A DNA stretch of 6,976 nucleotides from Candidatus Accumulibacter iunctus (GTDB lineage Bacteria > Pseudomonadota > Gammaproteobacteria > Burkholderiales > Rhodocyclaceae), in the NCBI GenBank assembly GCA_002345025.1, contig DDUX01000017.1, positions 16,540-23,515 on the forward strand, read 5' to 3'. The notes beneath the pieces were generated by a model, which was given only the letters and a program-made list of their open reading frames with translations, searched no databases and was not told the DNA's origin. Shown here piece after piece: positions 6,073 through 6,976 of the stretch. The translations under genes were made by a program, and so were the position numbers. The first letter of the stretch is position 1, and every line of letters begins with the position of its first letter.

Positions 6073-6387
6073 TCAGTCCGTCAGCGAGGAAAGGGGGACG
6101 AAGGACGATCCCTCGGCCTTCTGGAAGACGGCAAAGACCTTTTCGGCCTGCGCGCTGGAGCCGACGAAGTCGCCGTAGGCGCGTGCCAACCAGTGACGAT
6201 AGGCGAGGTAGTCGGGCGCCTTGCCGGCTTCCTGCTTGGCCAGATAATCGTGAAAGCGTTGCAGGATGTGCAGGCGATTGACCTGCACCACCGGCACGGC
6301 GAAGTCGATGCCGAAGTAGTCGAGAAATTCTTCCGCCGAACTCAGCTCGGCGAGGTCGTCCGCAAAGGTGTCGTTGGCGCAAGCCAT
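6073..6387 (-). CDS. nifW: NifW, nitrogenase-stabilizing/protective protein
   Basis: NifW associates with the MoFe protein and is linked to its maturation and protection against oxygen. It has 104 residues, the usual size. The family pattern is clear: ELSSAEEFLDYFGIDF (14-29), the core VVQVNRLHILQRFHDYL (33-49) and the C-terminal AYGDFVGSSAQAEKVFAVF (70-88). The ATG at 6387 is chosen because AGGAG stands six bases upstream; a longer in-frame reading to 6516 overlaps the preceding gene and has an unrelated, Arg-rich start. It lies 14 bases after the TPR-like gene and four bases before nifZ, so it is cotranscribed with them. Confidence 0.96.
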   Translation of the reverse strand: MACANDTFADDLAELSSAEEFLDYFGIDFAVPVVQVNRLHILQRFHDYLAKQEAGKAPDYLAYRHWLARAYGDFVGSSAQAEKVFAVFQKAEGSSFVPLSSLTD

Positions 6388-6401
6388 GGCTTTCTCCTCT
6401 T
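6388..6401 (-). promoter_or_regulatory. Ribosome binding site of nifW
   Basis: The 14-base gap between the TPR-like gene and nifW reads AAGAGGAGAAAGCC on the minus strand. AGGAG with a six-base spacer is among the best Shine-Dalgarno matches in this window and fixes the nifW start at 6387, implying strong, independent translation of NifW compared with the weakly marked nifZ and nifM. Confidence 0.75.
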
Positions 6402-6929
6402 TCAATCCAAGGGTTCGGTGAGCGGTGCGTAGTGGCGATCGATGACTTCGAGCAGCGGCCGAGCGCCGAGGGCGTCGCGCAGGTCGACTCCGGCAATCGT
6501 CCGCAGGCGAGTACACGCCTCGCCGACTTGCCCGAGGCGCAACAGGATCACCGCCGACCCCTTGAGCGCCAGCAGATGGAAACGCAGCATGCCCATCGAG
6601 CGCATTGCCGCCTCTCCGAGCGTACGTGGCCCCAGGTTGCGCCAGCCTCCGGCCAGTTGCAGGCGGCGCGCACTGACTTCCAGCGCCCGCTCGGCGACGA
6701 GAAGCGCATCGTCCCGGCGATGCTGATAGAAATAGTAACGGTACAGCGCGACCAGGACCGAGAGCTGCTCCGGCGCCAGAAAGTAGGCAAAGAGCAGCCG
6801 TTGCTCCGCTGCCGGTTGGCCGTAGTCACGCGCCGCGGCGACGATCTGGGCCGCGACGCGCGGCGGGCAGGGCTCGTCGAAATAGAGCACGTCGTCGCCA
6901 AGTTCCAGCAGTTCGAGTCGGTCAGCCAT
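6402..6929 (-). CDS. TPR-like helical protein of nif operon, function unknown
   Basis: I do not recognise a named family. The product is 175 residues, soluble and nearly all helical, with no signal peptide. The acidic, Leu-rich N-terminus (RLELLELGDDVLYFDEPCPP) leads into two TPR-like helix pairs. One covers about 56-92 of the longer 177-residue reading (LSVLVALYRYYFYQHRRDDA then LLVAERALEVS). The other covers about 115-150 (LRFHLLALKGSAVILLRLGQ then VGEACTRLRTIAGVD). TPRs normally mediate protein binding, so a scaffold or assembly role in nitrogenase maturation is a fair inference and no more. The ATG at 6929 has GGGAAG six bases upstream; another in-frame ATG at 6935 adds two residues but leaves no room for that site. 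The start overlaps the end of the preceding reading frame by eight bases, and nifW follows after 14 bases, so it belongs to the nif operon. Confidence 0.85.
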   Translation of the reverse strand: MADRLELLELGDDVLYFDEPCPPRVAAQIVAAARDYGQPAAEQRLLFAYFLAPEQLSVLVALYRYYFYQHRRDDALLVAERALEVSARRLQLAGGWRNLGPRTLGEAAMRSMGMLRFHLLALKGSAVILLRLGQVGEACTRLRTIAGVDLRDALGARPLLEVIDRHYAPLTEPLD

Positions 6930-6976
6930 CGCCATCTTCCCGTTGCATCGGCTCAGGGCCGAGCAGGTCCAGTAGA
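6922..6976 (-). CDS. 3' end of an upstream gene in the nif operon (partial)
   Basis: A minus-strand reading frame enters from the right edge and ends at TGA 6924-6922; the visible tail is LLDLLGPEPMQREDGDG. The frame ends inside the ATG-proximal bases of the TPR-like gene (ATGGCTGA), exactly the overlap style seen at nifZ/nifM, which is why I think it is real. Seventeen residues are too few to identify; by analogy with other nif operons, nifV or a cysE-like gene are possible. In the other two frames the edge sequence meets a stop or reads on into the TPR-like gene without a better start. Confidence 0.42.
   Translation of the reverse strand, partial: LLDLLGPEPMQREDGDG

Noticed and set aside
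1..6976. CRISPR arrays, tRNA or rRNA genes, insertion sequences.
   Set aside because: No spaced direct repeats, cloverleaf, rRNA-like stretch, transposase frame or terminal inverted repeats were seen on either strand.

Overview
This 6,976-base, GC-rich window reads as chromosomal DNA of a nitrogen-fixing proteobacterium, most likely a betaproteobacterium. That placement is inferred from gene order, protein style and codon bias, and no taxonomic marker is present. Every gene I can support lies on the minus strand, so the window reads biologically from right to left. The long plus-strand open frames, including one that starts near base 3 and runs past base 2200, are antisense shadows of real genes.

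Right part (6976 to 4745): the distal end of a nif accessory operon. It contains the last codons of an unidentified gene, a small TPR-like helical protein of unknown function, nifW, nifZ and nifM. The genes are packed with overlaps or gaps of 4 to 14 bases. NifW, NifZ and NifM are maturation and protection factors: NifM is a PpiC-type prolyl isomerase needed for the Fe protein, and NifW and NifZ act on the MoFe protein. The order nifW-nifZ-nifM matches that known from Azotobacter vinelandii.

Middle (4744 to 4472): a 273-base non-coding control region. It holds a textbook sigma-54 (-24/-12) promoter reading toward the nitrate genes, two tandem NtrC-like enhancer sites about 100 and 120 bases upstream of the predicted start, an AT-rich segment between them, and a 9-bp inverted repeat just after nifM.

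Left part (4471 to 1): an assimilatory nitrate/nitrite operon. It contains a nitrate-type ABC permease (nrtB), its ATPase (nrtD), a protein built of three tandem GAF-like repeats that I cannot match to a named family, and the first 577 codons of the assimilatory nitrite reductase large subunit nirB, which runs off the left edge. The expected periplasmic binding protein nrtA is absent from the head of this operon.

Taken together, the window joins two ways of obtaining ammonium: N2 fixation (repressed by fixed nitrogen) and nitrate assimilation (here apparently switched on by NtrC under nitrogen limitation). The most novel candidates are the triple-GAF protein embedded between transporter and reductase, and the TPR-like nif protein.
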